A DNA stretch of 64,000 bases. It comes from Citricoccus alkalitolerans (GTDB taxonomy: Bacteria; Actinomycetota; Actinomycetes; Actinomycetales; Micrococcaceae). Numbering within the stretch: the first letter of the stretch is position 1; the number at the start of each line of letters is the position of its first letter. Positions 49,598-58,174 of this stretch are shown here, one piece after another. The stretch is taken from contig NZ_BAAALH010000002.1 of assembly GCF_039528175.1 (NCBI RefSeq), positions 806,001 through 870,000 on the forward strand, in the 5' to 3' direction. A program made the position numbers and the translations under genes. The notes under the pieces are model-generated. The model made no database searches and was not told where the DNA came from. It saw only the letters and a list, made by a program, of their open reading frames with translations.

Positions 49598-50509
49598 TCA
49601 CCGCCCCGTGGCCGGTCCGAGGTCGGCGACCACCTCCGCCACTGCTCGGTGACGGGCGGTGGCTTGCGAGCCCAGGGCCCGGGCCAGGACGACATCGGTG
49701 GCCGGGACCGGGTCTGCGAGGGGGAGGGGCACGACGGCATGCCCGTCGTAGGAGGTGGGCATGGCTGCTACCTGGAACATCACCGCATACCCCAACCCCC
49801 GGCCCACCAGGCCACGGGCAGTCTCGAAACCCGGGGTCCTGAAGCCGATCCGCGGTTCCAGCCCGAGGGTGGAGAAGAGTTGCTCGGTGTTGTGCAGGGT
49901 GGGTTGGACGTCCAGTGCGATGAGCGGGTCGGCGGCAATGTCGGCCAGGTGGATCCGCCCTCGCCCGGCCAGCCGGTGGCCTGCATGCACCAAGACGCTG
50001 GGCCAGTAGGCATGAACGGTCTCAATGTGCAGTTGCGAAGAGACGTCAACCCGGTACATCAGCGCGGTATCAATGCTGCCCTGTAGGAGCCGTCGGTGTA
50101 GTTCCGGGGCCGGGGCCTCGACGATCTCGAGTTCCAATCCTGGATACCGCGTTCCACAGGCGTCCATGACGGCGGGGACGTAGAACGGCGCGAGGGTGGG
50201 GAAACAACCCAGTGTAAATCGACCTGTCAGGCTGTCGCTGGTGTTCGCTGCCTCCTCGGCCAGCCGTTCTGCGCCGGAGAGTACGCCTTGGGACAGGGCA
50301 AGCACGCGGGAGCCGGCCCGGGTGAGGGTGGCGCCGTGTCCGCGGCGGCGGACCAGCAGTTGCAGACCGAGATGCCGCTCGAGGTCATCCAAGGCGAGGG
50401 CCAGAGCCGACGCGGTGACGTGGCTACGTTCCGCGGCGGCCGCCATCGAGCCCTCGCTGGCCACGGCATGGAAGTACTCAAGCTGGCGCAGGGTGAATCC
50501 AAGGGGCAT
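49598..50509 (-). CDS. LysR-family transcriptional regulator
   Basis: 303 residues from ATG 50509, with GAGGAAA six bases upstream. N-terminal winged helix: LRQLEYFHAVASEGSMAAAA, ERSHVTASALALALDDLERH and LGLQLLVRRRG. The co-inducer domain begins FTLGCFPTLAPFYVPAVMDA. Divergent from the O-demethylase-like gene, with a 15-bp inverted repeat between them, the classic LysR arrangement, so it probably controls that gene and itself in response to an aromatic substrate. Confidence 0.9.
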   Translation of the reverse strand: MPLGFTLRQLEYFHAVASEGSMAAAAERSHVTASALALALDDLERHLGLQLLVRRRGHGATLTRAGSRVLALSQGVLSGAERLAEEAANTSDSLTGRFTLGCFPTLAPFYVPAVMDACGTRYPGLELEIVEAPAPELHRRLLQGSIDTALMYRVDVSSQLHIETVHAYWPSVLVHAGHRLAGRGRIHLADIAADPLIALDVQPTLHNTEQLFSTLGLEPRIGFRTPGFETARGLVGRGLGYAVMFQVAAMPTSYDGHAVVPLPLADPVPATDVVLARALGSQATARHRAVAEVVADLGPATGR

Positions 50510-50542
50510 AACCAATTTCCTCTGGGGTGGCTAGCGTAGAAA

Positions 50543-50557
50543 ACATGCTAGGCATGT
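50543..50557. promoter_or_regulatory. Inverted repeat, candidate LysR binding site
   Basis: ACATGC-TAG-GCATGT is a perfect 6+3+6 inverted repeat in the 113-base divergent region, 34 bases before the LysR ATG and 65 bases before the other start. The dyad with short spacer fits a LysR recognition site. Confidence 0.55.
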
Positions 50558-50622
50558 GAGGTGGGCCACGTCCACACTGGAGGTAAGCCGTTCCGCGCGG
50601 TCCGCATCCATTTGGAGGAACC

Positions 50623-52005
50623 ATGCCCGAAAACCTCGAAGAAGCCATTGCCGCTGCCGGTGGAGCGGTCCCGCTGCTCTGGGAATCGCAGACCCCGCCG
50701 TCCGTGGTCCCTCGGTTGGCCCCGGAATTCACCAACTGGCGTGACGAGCAACTGGCCTGGCGGCGCACAGCGGTCATCTATGACCAGTCCCACCACATGG
50801 TGGACTTGAACCTCGCGGGCCCGGACGCGCTGAAGCTCATCAGCGACCTCGCCATCAATAGCATGAAGAATTTCCCGGTGGACAAGGCCAAGCAGTTCGT
50901 GGCCGTGAACCACCAGGGTCAGATCATCGGTGACAACATCCTGTTTCACCTGGCCGAGGACGAGTACCACGCTGTCGGGATCCCGCCGTCGATCAATTGG
51001 ATGCAATATCACGCCGAGACCGGCGGGTACGACGTGACGGTCCGGCGTGACGACAGCTCTGCCGTGCGCTCCGGCCCGCCGAGGCTGTACCGCTACCAGG
51101 TCCAGGGCCCCGGGGCAATGGACGTCATTCGGGACGCGACCGGCCAGGAGCCGCCGAAGCTGAAGTTCTTCGGCATGACCCGGTTCACCATCGGTGGCAA
51201 GGAGGTCAGGGCGCTCCGCCACGGCATGGCGGGTGAGCCCGGCTTCGAGCTGTGGGGCCCGTGGGAGGAGAACGACGCCGTCCATGGCGCCCTGCTGGAG
51301 GCGGGCGCGGCCCATGGGTTGGTCCAGGTGGGGGCCCGCGCCTACCACACCAACGCCCTCGAGTCCGGGTGGCTGCCCCGCCCGCTGCCGGCCATCTACA
51401 CCGACGAGCGGTTGGCCGACTACCGCCGCTGGCTGGATATGAACGCCTATGAGACGATCTCCCCGCTGGGCGGCAGCTTCCGATCGGAGAACATCGAGGA
51501 CTACTACCTCACGCCGCAGGAGCTGGACTACGGCCGGATCATCGCCTTCGACCACGACTTCATCGGCCGCGAGGCCCTGGAGAAGAGGGCTGCCGCGGGA
51601 GCCGGCGGGGACCGTCGCAAGGTGACCCTGGTCTGGAACGGTGACGATGTAGCGAAGGCCTACGGATCCATGTTCCAGGAGGGGCCCGGGGCCAAGTTCA
51701 TCAACCTGCCCATGGCCCTGTATGACACCTTCCACTACGACCGCGTCGAGGCCGATGGCCGGACCGTCGGGCTGTCCACCTGGACCGGCTACTCGTCCAA
51801 CGAGCGGGCTATCCTCTCCCTGGCCGTGGTGGACCCCGCCGTGGCCGAGCCGGGCACCGAGGTGACGGTGCGCTGGGGCGAGGACACCCCGTCATCGAAG
51901 GCCCAGGTGGAGGATCACGTCCAGGTCTCCATCCGGGCAACGGTCCAGCCGGCACCGCTGACGGAGTATGCCCGCACGGCCTACCGGGACGACGCGACGT
52001 CTTGA
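50623..52005 (+). CDS. Aminomethyltransferase-fold, folate-dependent O-demethylase-like protein (LigM/DesA type)
   Basis: 460 residues from ATG 50623 with GGAGGAACC before it. The chain has the GcvT-fold: RTAVIYDQSHHMVDLNLAGP, HGMAGEPGFELWGP and GARAYHTNALESGW with Tyr241, then a long C-terminal barrel ending YARTAYRD. Length and the GARAY...LESGW region match LigM/DesA, which transfer methyl groups from vanillate or syringate to tetrahydrofolate; LigM has a catalytic Tyr near the same place. A role on homovanillate or another methoxyaryl acid is inference from the homoprotocatechuate operon downstream. DmdA-like activity is the main alternative. Confidence 0.75.
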   Translation: MPENLEEAIAAAGGAVPLLWESQTPPSVVPRLAPEFTNWRDEQLAWRRTAVIYDQSHHMVDLNLAGPDALKLISDLAINSMKNFPVDKAKQFVAVNHQGQIIGDNILFHLAEDEYHAVGIPPSINWMQYHAETGGYDVTVRRDDSSAVRSGPPRLYRYQVQGPGAMDVIRDATGQEPPKLKFFGMTRFTIGGKEVRALRHGMAGEPGFELWGPWEENDAVHGALLEAGAAHGLVQVGARAYHTNALESGWLPRPLPAIYTDERLADYRRWLDMNAYETISPLGGSFRSENIEDYYLTPQELDYGRIIAFDHDFIGREALEKRAAAGAGGDRRKVTLVWNGDDVAKAYGSMFQEGPGAKFINLPMALYDTFHYDRVEADGRTVGLSTWTGYSSNERAILSLAVVDPAVAEPGTEVTVRWGEDTPSSKAQVEDHVQVSIRATVQPAPLTEYARTAYRDDATS

Positions 52006-52028
52006 CCCGGCTGCCCCCGTGCCAGAAG

Positions 52029-52063
52029 CGGCCCGGCCCCGCCACCGTGCCGGGGCCGGACCG
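52029..52063 (+). terminator. Hairpin terminator after the O-demethylase gene
   Basis: CGGCCCGGCCCC (52029-52040) pairs with GGGGCCGGACCG (52052-52063), eleven of twelve positions, around an 11-base loop, starting 24 bases after the stop. Confidence 0.65.
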
Positions 52064-52070
52064 CTGGGGC

Positions 52071-52086
52071 TGTGATCCACATCACT
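52071..52086. promoter_or_regulatory. CRP/GlxR-like binding site
   Basis: TGTGATCCACATCACT matches the CRP-type consensus TGTGA-N6-TCACA at nine of ten fixed positions. It overlaps the position expected for the -35 of a promoter whose -10 would be TACAAT (52094-52099), upstream of the TRAP transporter genes. Such overlap would favour repression, but activation cannot be excluded. Confidence 0.6.
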
Positions 52087-52093
52087 TGTTAAG

Positions 52094-52099
52094 TACAAT
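52094..52099 (+). promoter_or_regulatory. -10 element TACAAT of the TRAP operon
   Basis: TACAAT matches the -10 consensus in five of six positions and lies 52 bases before the dctP start. A further small dyad (ACTT-GTT-AAGT, 52084-52094) abuts it. Confidence 0.5.
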
Positions 52100-52151
52100 C
52101 GTCCTGGACGTCAATCACTCGCATCCGTTCACCGTCTGAAGGAGCACCGTC

Positions 52152-53285
52152 ATGCCCGTCCGCCGCACCGAGGGGACCCCCCGCCCTCGTCGAATGCTCG
52201 CATCCGTGGCCGGAATCGCCGCCGCCGGACTCTTCCTGACCGCCTGTGCCGGCGGCGAGGCCGGGGGAGGTGGGGACGGCGAGGAATCGGTGAACCTGAC
52301 CGTGGCCTCCTGGGCCAATCCGGGCAGTGTGGACGAGGCCGTCATGGAGTACTGGACCGGGGAGGTCGAGAACCGCTCGGAGGGTCGCATCACCTTCGAC
52401 ATCTCTTATGCGGCGTCTCTCTGTAGCGCCGACGAGATCCCCGAGTGTGTCCGTGACGGCCGTGCCGACGTCGGGCAGACGATCGCCGACTATGCCCCGC
52501 AGCTCTTCCCGCAGACCACCGTGGTGAGCATCCCGTTCCTCACGCAGAACAATCAGGCGTTCACCCAGGCGATCTGGGAGTTAAGCACCGAACACGAAGG
52601 TGCGGCGGGCCTCTGGGAGGGCAACGGTCTGAAGATGATCGGCCACAACCCCGCCGGCCGCCTGTTGCTGGGCAGCAAGGAGCCGGTCGAGTCGATGGAC
52701 GACATCGCCGGCAAGCGGTGGCGCATGGCCGGGCCGTACACGCAGATGGCGATCGAGTCGGCCGGCGGGAGCAACGTCGCCCTGACCGCCCCGGAGACGT
52801 ATGAAGGCGTCGAGCGCGGCATCGCCGACGCAGCGGGGTTCCCCATGGACGGGTTGATGTCCTTCCAGCTCAAGGACATCCTCCCCAACTGGACCGACCC
52901 CGGCCTCGGCCAGTACACGAGCACGGGACTGTGGATGAACCTCGACACGTATGAGGGGCTTCCGGATGACCTCAAGCAGATCGTCGATGAGGTGAACGAG
53001 GACTATAACCACGGAGGTGTGGCCACCGTCTTCGAGGAGATCACCCTCGAGCAGTGTGACCCCGTCCTGGAGACGATCGGGCAGATCGAGGAGTGGGACG
53101 ACGCCGAGTCCGAGCGCTGGCGCGAGGCCTTGGGGACCGCACCCGAGGAGAAGTGGATCGCGGATGCCGAGGCCGCTGGCCTCGAGGACGCCGAGGGCTA
53201 CCTGGAGATGTACAAGGAGAAGATGGACTCCTTTGAGGGCGAGACCCCGAAGGACCCTTCGCTGGTCTGTTCAGACCGCGCCTGA
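52152..53285 (+). CDS. dctP: TRAP transporter solute-binding lipoprotein (DctP family)
   Basis: 377 residues with AAGGAG seven bases before the ATG. A lipoprotein signal ends FLTACAGG. The DctP fold shows VNLTVASWANPGSVDEAVM, GRADVGQTIADYAPQLFP, WRMAGPYTQMAIESAGGSNV (the anion-binding Arg region) and ETYEGVERGIADAAGFPMD. It binds a carboxylate and delivers it to the DctQM membrane subunits encoded next. The substrate is unknown; the surrounding aromatic genes suggest an aromatic or short-chain organic acid. Preceded by a CRP-like site. Confidence 0.92.
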   Translation: MPVRRTEGTPRPRRMLASVAGIAAAGLFLTACAGGEAGGGGDGEESVNLTVASWANPGSVDEAVMEYWTGEVENRSEGRITFDISYAASLCSADEIPECVRDGRADVGQTIADYAPQLFPQTTVVSIPFLTQNNQAFTQAIWELSTEHEGAAGLWEGNGLKMIGHNPAGRLLLGSKEPVESMDDIAGKRWRMAGPYTQMAIESAGGSNVALTAPETYEGVERGIADAAGFPMDGLMSFQLKDILPNWTDPGLGQYTSTGLWMNLDTYEGLPDDLKQIVDEVNEDYNHGGVATVFEEITLEQCDPVLETIGQIEEWDDAESERWREALGTAPEEKWIADAEAAGLEDAEGYLEMYKEKMDSFEGETPKDPSLVCSDRA

Positions 53286-53354
53286 CCACTCCACCCTCCA
53301 TGCGGGCGTGGACGCCGTCCTTCGGTGCCCCCGTCCGTTCCGGGAAGGAACGCC

Positions 53355-53972
53355 ATGCCGACCACACCCACCGCCAGACGTCCGGGCGTTCTGCGCAGGA
53401 TCGCCCGGGGCATCGCCGTGCCCCTCGGGGCACTGGCCTCACTGTCGACGATCGCGATCATGATCGCGATCGCCATCGACGTCATCGTCCGCAACACCAG
53501 CGGGCAATCGGTCCCCGGATTGCTCGAGATGAGTGAGAGCGCCCTCGTCGCCACGGTCTTCCTCGGCCTGGCCTATGCCGGGGTCACCAACTCCCATGTC
53601 GCCGTCGATCTGCTCACCGAGGCGTTGCCCCGGGCGGTGTCCCGCGTCCTCATCGGTGTCGCCTGGATAATCGGAGTCCTCGTCTCAGCCGGGTTCGTGC
53701 TGGCGACCTTCGAGCGGGCCGTCGAGAGCACCGTGTCCAATGAACTGCGCCAGGGCCTGGTGGACTGGCCCCTCTGGCCGTCGCGTTGGCTGGTGGTCAT
53801 CGGTTTTGCGGCCTTCCTGGTGGTCGCCGTCGTCAACGTCGTCCTGATCGTGCGCGGGGAACCTCTGCTCGGCGAGGACCGGGTGGACCCGGACCTCGCC
53901 GCCGCCCAGCAGGCGCGGCAGCAGGTTCCCGAGCGGGGACCCGAGCAGGCTTCTGAGGGTGGGCAGTCATGA
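53355..53972 (+). CDS. dctQ: TRAP transporter small membrane subunit (DctQ)
   Basis: 205 residues from ATG 53355 (GGAAGGAA seven bases upstream). Four membrane helices: LGALASLSTIAIMIAIAIDV, VATVFLGLAYAGVTNSHVAV, VLIGVAWIIGVLVSAGFVLA and WLVVIGFAAFLVVAVVNVVL, then a Gln/Glu-rich tail. This is the DctQ topology. The stop overlaps dctM (ATGA). Confidence 0.9.
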   Translation: MPTTPTARRPGVLRRIARGIAVPLGALASLSTIAIMIAIAIDVIVRNTSGQSVPGLLEMSESALVATVFLGLAYAGVTNSHVAVDLLTEALPRAVSRVLIGVAWIIGVLVSAGFVLATFERAVESTVSNELRQGLVDWPLWPSRWLVVIGFAAFLVVAVVNVVLIVRGEPLLGEDRVDPDLAAAQQARQQVPERGPEQASEGGQS

Positions 53973-55321
53973 CCACTGGATTCATCGTTCTCCTGGTCCT
54001 GGTCCTACTGGTGGCCCTGTTGGCGATCCGGATGCCGGTGTGGCTGGCCCTGGCCACTTCTGGGGGCGTGGGCCTCCTGCTGCTCCGTGACGAGGTCTTC
54101 GTCACCCGCACGCTGGCCTCGGTCCCCTTCGAACAGACCTCCACCTTTTCGCTGACGATCATCCCGATGTTCATCCTGATGGGCATCTTTGCGGTCAAGG
54201 CGAGGATCGCCGGCCAGGTCTTCGAGATCGCCCGGCGGGTTTTCCTGCGTGTTCCCGGTGGACTCGGGATCTCCACCGTGGCCGCTTGTGCCGGGTTCGC
54301 CGCCGTTTCCGGTTCCAGCATCGGCACGGCAGCCACCATGTCGCGGTTGTCCATCGGGGAGATGCGGAAGGCGGGCTACCCGCCGAGCCTGGCCGGCGCC
54401 TTGGTAGCGGTGGCGGGGACGCTGGGCGCGATGATCCCGCCGAGCGTGTTCCTCGTGCTCTACGCGATTCTGTCCGGTGAGTCGATCGGCCAGATGCTGG
54501 CCGCCGGAATCATCCCCGGCGTCCTCTCCGCCGTGGCCTACATGATCTACATCCTGTTCCGAACCCGGAACTTGGCCTTGGGTGCGGTCGAGACCGGCGG
54601 GTTGTCCACCGAGCTGGAGGCCGCGGCGGCCGATCGGAAGAAAGTCCTCTGGGCCGAGCTGCCCTACCGGGGCCTGGTCCGTCTGGCCGTTCTGTTCATC
54701 ATCATCATGGGCGGAATCTACTCCGGGTTGTTCACCCCCACGGAGTCGGCTGCCATCGGCGCGTTGGCCGCTGCGGTCATGCTTGTCCTCGAGTTCCGCA
54801 AGGACGGACTGCGCACGGCGGCCAGGGAGTTCATCGATGCCCTCAAGGAGACGGCGCAGACCACCTCCATGGTGTTCGCCATCATCGTGGGCTCCGGGGT
54901 TCTCTCGCTGTTCTTCGTGGTGGCCCGGGTACCTCAGACCTTGGCCGGGTCCCTGACAGGATTGGAGCTGCCCGGGTGGGTCATCCTGGCCGGGTTGTTG
55001 GCCTTGCTGATTCCCATGGGAATGGCATTGGAATCCATCTCCATCATGGTCATCACGGTCCCGCTGATCTACCCGGTGGCCATGGACTTCGGATTCGACG
55101 GGGTCTGGCTCGGCATCCTCATCGTGAAGCTGATCGAGATCGGCATGGTGACCCCGCCCGTCGGTATCAATGCCTTCGTGGTGGCTGGCACCTCAGGCCT
55201 TCGCTCCAGTGAGGTGTTCCGTGGGATCTGGCCGTTCATTCTCATGGAGCTTGTGATGATCGTCGTGCTGTTCGCGGTGCCGGACATCGTCTTGTGGCTG
55301 CCGTCCCTGGTCGTGGAATGA
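53969..55321 (+). CDS. dctM: TRAP transporter large membrane subunit (DctM)
   Basis: 450 residues with about 12 helices. DctM hallmarks: IRMPVWLALATSGGVGLLLL, GGLGISTVAACAGFAAVSGS, GTLGAMIPPSVFLVLYAIL and GIIPGVLSAVAYMIYI, then GLFTPTESAAIGALAAAVML. It forms the Na+-driven channel of the TRAP importer with DctQ. Its stop overlaps the Lrp regulator start (ATGA). Confidence 0.93.
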   Translation: MTTGFIVLLVLVLLVALLAIRMPVWLALATSGGVGLLLLRDEVFVTRTLASVPFEQTSTFSLTIIPMFILMGIFAVKARIAGQVFEIARRVFLRVPGGLGISTVAACAGFAAVSGSSIGTAATMSRLSIGEMRKAGYPPSLAGALVAVAGTLGAMIPPSVFLVLYAILSGESIGQMLAAGIIPGVLSAVAYMIYILFRTRNLALGAVETGGLSTELEAAAADRKKVLWAELPYRGLVRLAVLFIIIMGGIYSGLFTPTESAAIGALAAAVMLVLEFRKDGLRTAAREFIDALKETAQTTSMVFAIIVGSGVLSLFFVVARVPQTLAGSLTGLELPGWVILAGLLALLIPMGMALESISIMVITVPLIYPVAMDFGFDGVWLGILIVKLIEIGMVTPPVGINAFVVAGTSGLRSSEVFRGIWPFILMELVMIVVLFAVPDIVLWLPSLVVE

Positions 55322-55818
55322 GTGCGAGGATAGCGCCCATGAGACCCGACGACCTCGACGCCCGTCTGATCCAGCTACTCACGGACGAACCACAACTGCC
55401 CGTTCTGGAATGTGCCCGGCGGCTGGGTGTGGCCCGCGGCACCGTGACCAGCCGGCTGGCCCGCCTCCACGCGAGCGGCGTGGTCTCTGCGATCGTCCCC
55501 CAGGTCGATCCTGCGGGATTCGGCTATGACCTGGTGGCCTTCTGCTTCGTGGACATCATCCAGAACGTGGGGCATGGGCCGGTGACGGAGGCGATCCTCT
55601 CGGCCATCCCCGAGGTCACCGACCTCTACACGGTCACCGGAGACCATGACCTGCACTTGCGCGTGGTGGCCCGCAACGGCCAGGACCTGCAGGACGTGCT
55701 GGACCGGATCTCCCAGCTGGCCGGCGTGGCCCGCACCTCGTCCTCCCTGGCCCTGCGCACCCACATCCAGGGGCGCACGCTGCCTTTGCTGCACGCGGTG
55801 GCCGACTCGGCGTCGTGA
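55318..55818 (+). CDS. Lrp/AsnC-family regulator
   Basis: 166 residues from ATG 55318. N-terminal helix-turn-helix: DLDARLIQLLTDEPQLPVLE, CARRLGVARGTVTSRLARLH. C-terminal RAM/ligand domain: VAFCFVDIIQNVGHGPVTEA, LYTVTGDHDLHLRVVARNGQ and LQDVLDRISQLAGVARTSSS. Coupled to dctM, so it likely regulates the transporter or the neighbouring ThDP enzyme gene in response to an amino acid or aromatic acid. Confidence 0.9.
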   Translation: MSARIAPMRPDDLDARLIQLLTDEPQLPVLECARRLGVARGTVTSRLARLHASGVVSAIVPQVDPAGFGYDLVAFCFVDIIQNVGHGPVTEAILSAIPEVTDLYTVTGDHDLHLRVVARNGQDLQDVLDRISQLAGVARTSSSLALRTHIQGRTLPLLHAVADSAS

Positions 55819-55984
55819 GGTCGTGCGGGCGGGGCATCGCTGGTCAGGCTGTCCAGTGGATGGCCCAGAGTGACGGTCAGAATGTACAGGGTGTTCAGCT
55901 GGAACGGGCTCGATTGCGTAGCGCGAGGTCGGCGGACACACTACTCGGCAAGACCTGACTTCCATCTCGCCGAGGAGATCCACC

Positions 55985-57847
55985 GTGACAGCTGCACCCG
56001 CCCCGACCGCCTCGCGCACCGAGCCCGCCGCACTCACCGCGACGGCTGAGCCTGCCGACCTCGCAGGGACCTTCGGTGACTCCACCAGCTCCGCCGACTC
56101 CTCTGGTTCTGCCCTGCGTGCCACCGTCCCCCAGGCCGTGGCCGGCGTGGTGCGGGGGAACGCCGACCTGCTCTTCGGCCTCATGGGCAACGGCAACGCC
56201 CACCTGATCAGTGAGCTGACCAGTACGGGGTTCCCGCTTGTCACCGTGCGCCATGAGGCCGGGGCCGTGGCTGCCGCTGATGCCTATCACCGAGCCTCGG
56301 GCCGCATCGGGACTGCGACCGTCACCTACGGTGCCGGCTTCACCAATACCCTCACGGCACTGGCCGAGGCGTCACTGGCCCGGATCCCGCTGGTGCTGAT
56401 CGTGGGCGATGCCCCCACCACGGGGCCCCGCTTCTTCGACATCGACCAGGTAGGGATGGCCGCTGCGGCCGGCGTGGAGACCATCCGCCTGGATGACCGG
56501 GATCCGGCTGCGCAGGTGCGGGACGCCTACGCCCGCGCAGCGTCCGAGCGGCGGCCCGTCGTCGTCGCGATCCCGTACGACCTCGTCGAGACTCCGGTGC
56601 GCACCTCGGCGGGGAGTGCCGGGGCAGTGGCGGTGGACGACTCGCCGATCGGTGGCTCGCCGGAGGGCGGCGGGCCCACCGAGGCTGAACTGGAGCCGCT
56701 GGCCGCCGCCTTGCGCGCGGCGGAGCGGCCACTGCTCGTCGCCGGCCGGGGCGTACTGGACTCCCCGGGCGGGCCGGAGGAGCTGCGGAACCTGGCTGAC
56801 CGATTGGGTGCCCTGCTGGCGACCTCCGTGATGGCCCGCAACGTGGCCGGACCCGAGGGCGACCTGGGCATTGCCGGTGGCTTCGGCCGCCTGGAGCGGG
56901 TGGAGATCATGCGCCAGGCCGATGTGGTGCTGGTGGTCGGTGCCAGCATGAACCCCTTCCAGATGCGCTATGGCACGGTCTTCAGTCCTGAGGCCACCGT
57001 GCTGCAGATCGACCTCGATTCGCAGCGCCGTCATCAGTGCACCGAGCACTTCCTGTTGGCCGACGCCGGCCGTGCCCTGCGGTCGCTCGGTGATCGCCTC
57101 GGTGTCGACCCGATGGAGAGCGGCGGGGCCGGCGGCGGCTGGCGGGCCCGCCAACCGATTCCGCCTGCTCCGCGCCTGGGTGCGTCACTCGAGACGCAGC
57201 AGGTGGGGGCCGGCGTCGCGCCCCGGGGGTTGGCTCCGGATGGCCGGCTGGACCCGCGCGCCATGTCGCTGGCCCTGGAGGAAATCCTCCCCGAGGAGCG
57301 GACCTTCGTGCAGGACGGCGGGCACTTCATCGGCTGGGTCCCGCTCATGTGCTGCGTCCCGGACGCTCGCTCGCACCTCTTCGTCGGCACCGCCTTCCAG
57401 TCGATCGGCCTCGGGTTCCCCTCCGCCGTCGGTGCCGCGGTGGCCCGGCCGGACCGGACCACCGTGCTGGTGACGGGGGACGGGGGCGGACTCATGGCCC
57501 TGGCTGACCTGGAGAGCTTCGTGAAGCAGGCCCGCTCCGGCGTCGTGGTGGTCTTCAACGACGCCGCCTACGGGGCCGAGCTGCATCAGTACGCCGCCCG
57601 AGGGCTGGATGATCAGGCCATGCTCATCGATGAGGTCGACTTCGCCGCCGTGGGACGCGCCTTCGGGGCCGAGGGGATCAAAGCACGGAGCCTGCAGGAC
57701 CTGGATGCCCTGCGTGACTGGGTGGACCGGGGTGCCGAGGGCGTGTTCGTGCTCGACCTGCCGATCTCCCAGGACGTCGTGGCCGAGTACATGGCCGAGT
57801 CCATGGCGGGTGCCGTGCCGGCACCGCGCCCGCTGCCCGTCGGCTGA
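55985..57847 (+). CDS. ThDP-dependent decarboxylase-like enzyme (benzoylformate decarboxylase family)
   Basis: 620 residues from GTG 55985 with AGGAG seven bases upstream. Pyr domain: GNADLLFGLMGNGNAHLISE and LVTVRHEAGAVAAADAYHRA with the activating Glu; middle domain PLLVAGRGVLDSPGG; PP domain LVTGDGGGLMALADLESFVK then VVVFNDAAYGAEL. A Gly/Arg/Pro-rich linker near residue 375-420 makes it longer than usual (about 530-570). Candidate substrates are 2-oxo acids such as benzoylformate or arylpyruvates. A 20-bp hairpin about 95 bases past the stop terminates it. Starting from a transporter/Lrp cluster, it fits uptake and decarboxylation of an aromatic 2-oxo acid. Confidence 0.82.
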   Translation: MTAAPAPTASRTEPAALTATAEPADLAGTFGDSTSSADSSGSALRATVPQAVAGVVRGNADLLFGLMGNGNAHLISELTSTGFPLVTVRHEAGAVAAADAYHRASGRIGTATVTYGAGFTNTLTALAEASLARIPLVLIVGDAPTTGPRFFDIDQVGMAAAAGVETIRLDDRDPAAQVRDAYARAASERRPVVVAIPYDLVETPVRTSAGSAGAVAVDDSPIGGSPEGGGPTEAELEPLAAALRAAERPLLVAGRGVLDSPGGPEELRNLADRLGALLATSVMARNVAGPEGDLGIAGGFGRLERVEIMRQADVVLVVGASMNPFQMRYGTVFSPEATVLQIDLDSQRRHQCTEHFLLADAGRALRSLGDRLGVDPMESGGAGGGWRARQPIPPAPRLGASLETQQVGAGVAPRGLAPDGRLDPRAMSLALEEILPEERTFVQDGGHFIGWVPLMCCVPDARSHLFVGTAFQSIGLGFPSAVGAAVARPDRTTVLVTGDGGGLMALADLESFVKQARSGVVVVFNDAAYGAELHQYAARGLDDQAMLIDEVDFAAVGRAFGAEGIKARSLQDLDALRDWVDRGAEGVFVLDLPISQDVVAEYMAESMAGAVPAPRPLPVG

Positions 57848-57941
57848 CTCCGGCGCGTTGATGGTGCTTTCGCTGGCCGCCTGACCAGGTACTGAGAACG
57901 ATCTGGCCGGAGGGTCGTCAGGACGACTCATGTCGTCGAAA

Positions 57942-57984
57942 ACAGGGCTGGGGCCGGGACAGGATGTCCCGGCCCCAGCCCTGT
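57942..57984. terminator. Perfect 20-bp hairpin terminator
   Basis: Arms 57942-57961 and 57965-57984 are exact reverse complements (20 bp) around a GGA loop, with a run of C/G core. It lies in the 327-base gap between the ThDP gene and the homoprotocatechuate operon; the rest of that gap holds the operon promoter and operator. Confidence 0.75.
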
Positions 57985-58045
57985 ATGTCGGCACGCGATG
58001 CACGCTCCGGCGGGGCGCCTGCCGCGCCGGGAAAACCTGGGGTGT

Positions 58046-58073
58046 TCAACGTCACGCTGAATCGTATACGATC
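58046..58073 (+). promoter_or_regulatory. Promoter with GntR-type operator before the homoprotocatechuate operon
   Basis: TTCAAC (58046-58051) and TACGAT (58068-58073) form a -35/-10 pair with a 16-base spacer. The -10 lies inside the perfect palindrome ATCGTATACGAT (58062-58073), which has the GTATAC core often seen in operators of FCD-type GntR regulators. Such a regulator is the second gene of the operon, so repression of its own operon is likely. The leader to the first start codon is about 95 bases. Confidence 0.6.
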
Positions 58074-58174
58074 AGAGGTGAACGAGACGGGCGCCACAGT
58101 GGGCCCGGAGTCCAGAGGGCCGGCGTCACGCCGGTGGAGCACCTGGACTCGGACGCCGACAGGAGCAAGAGACC

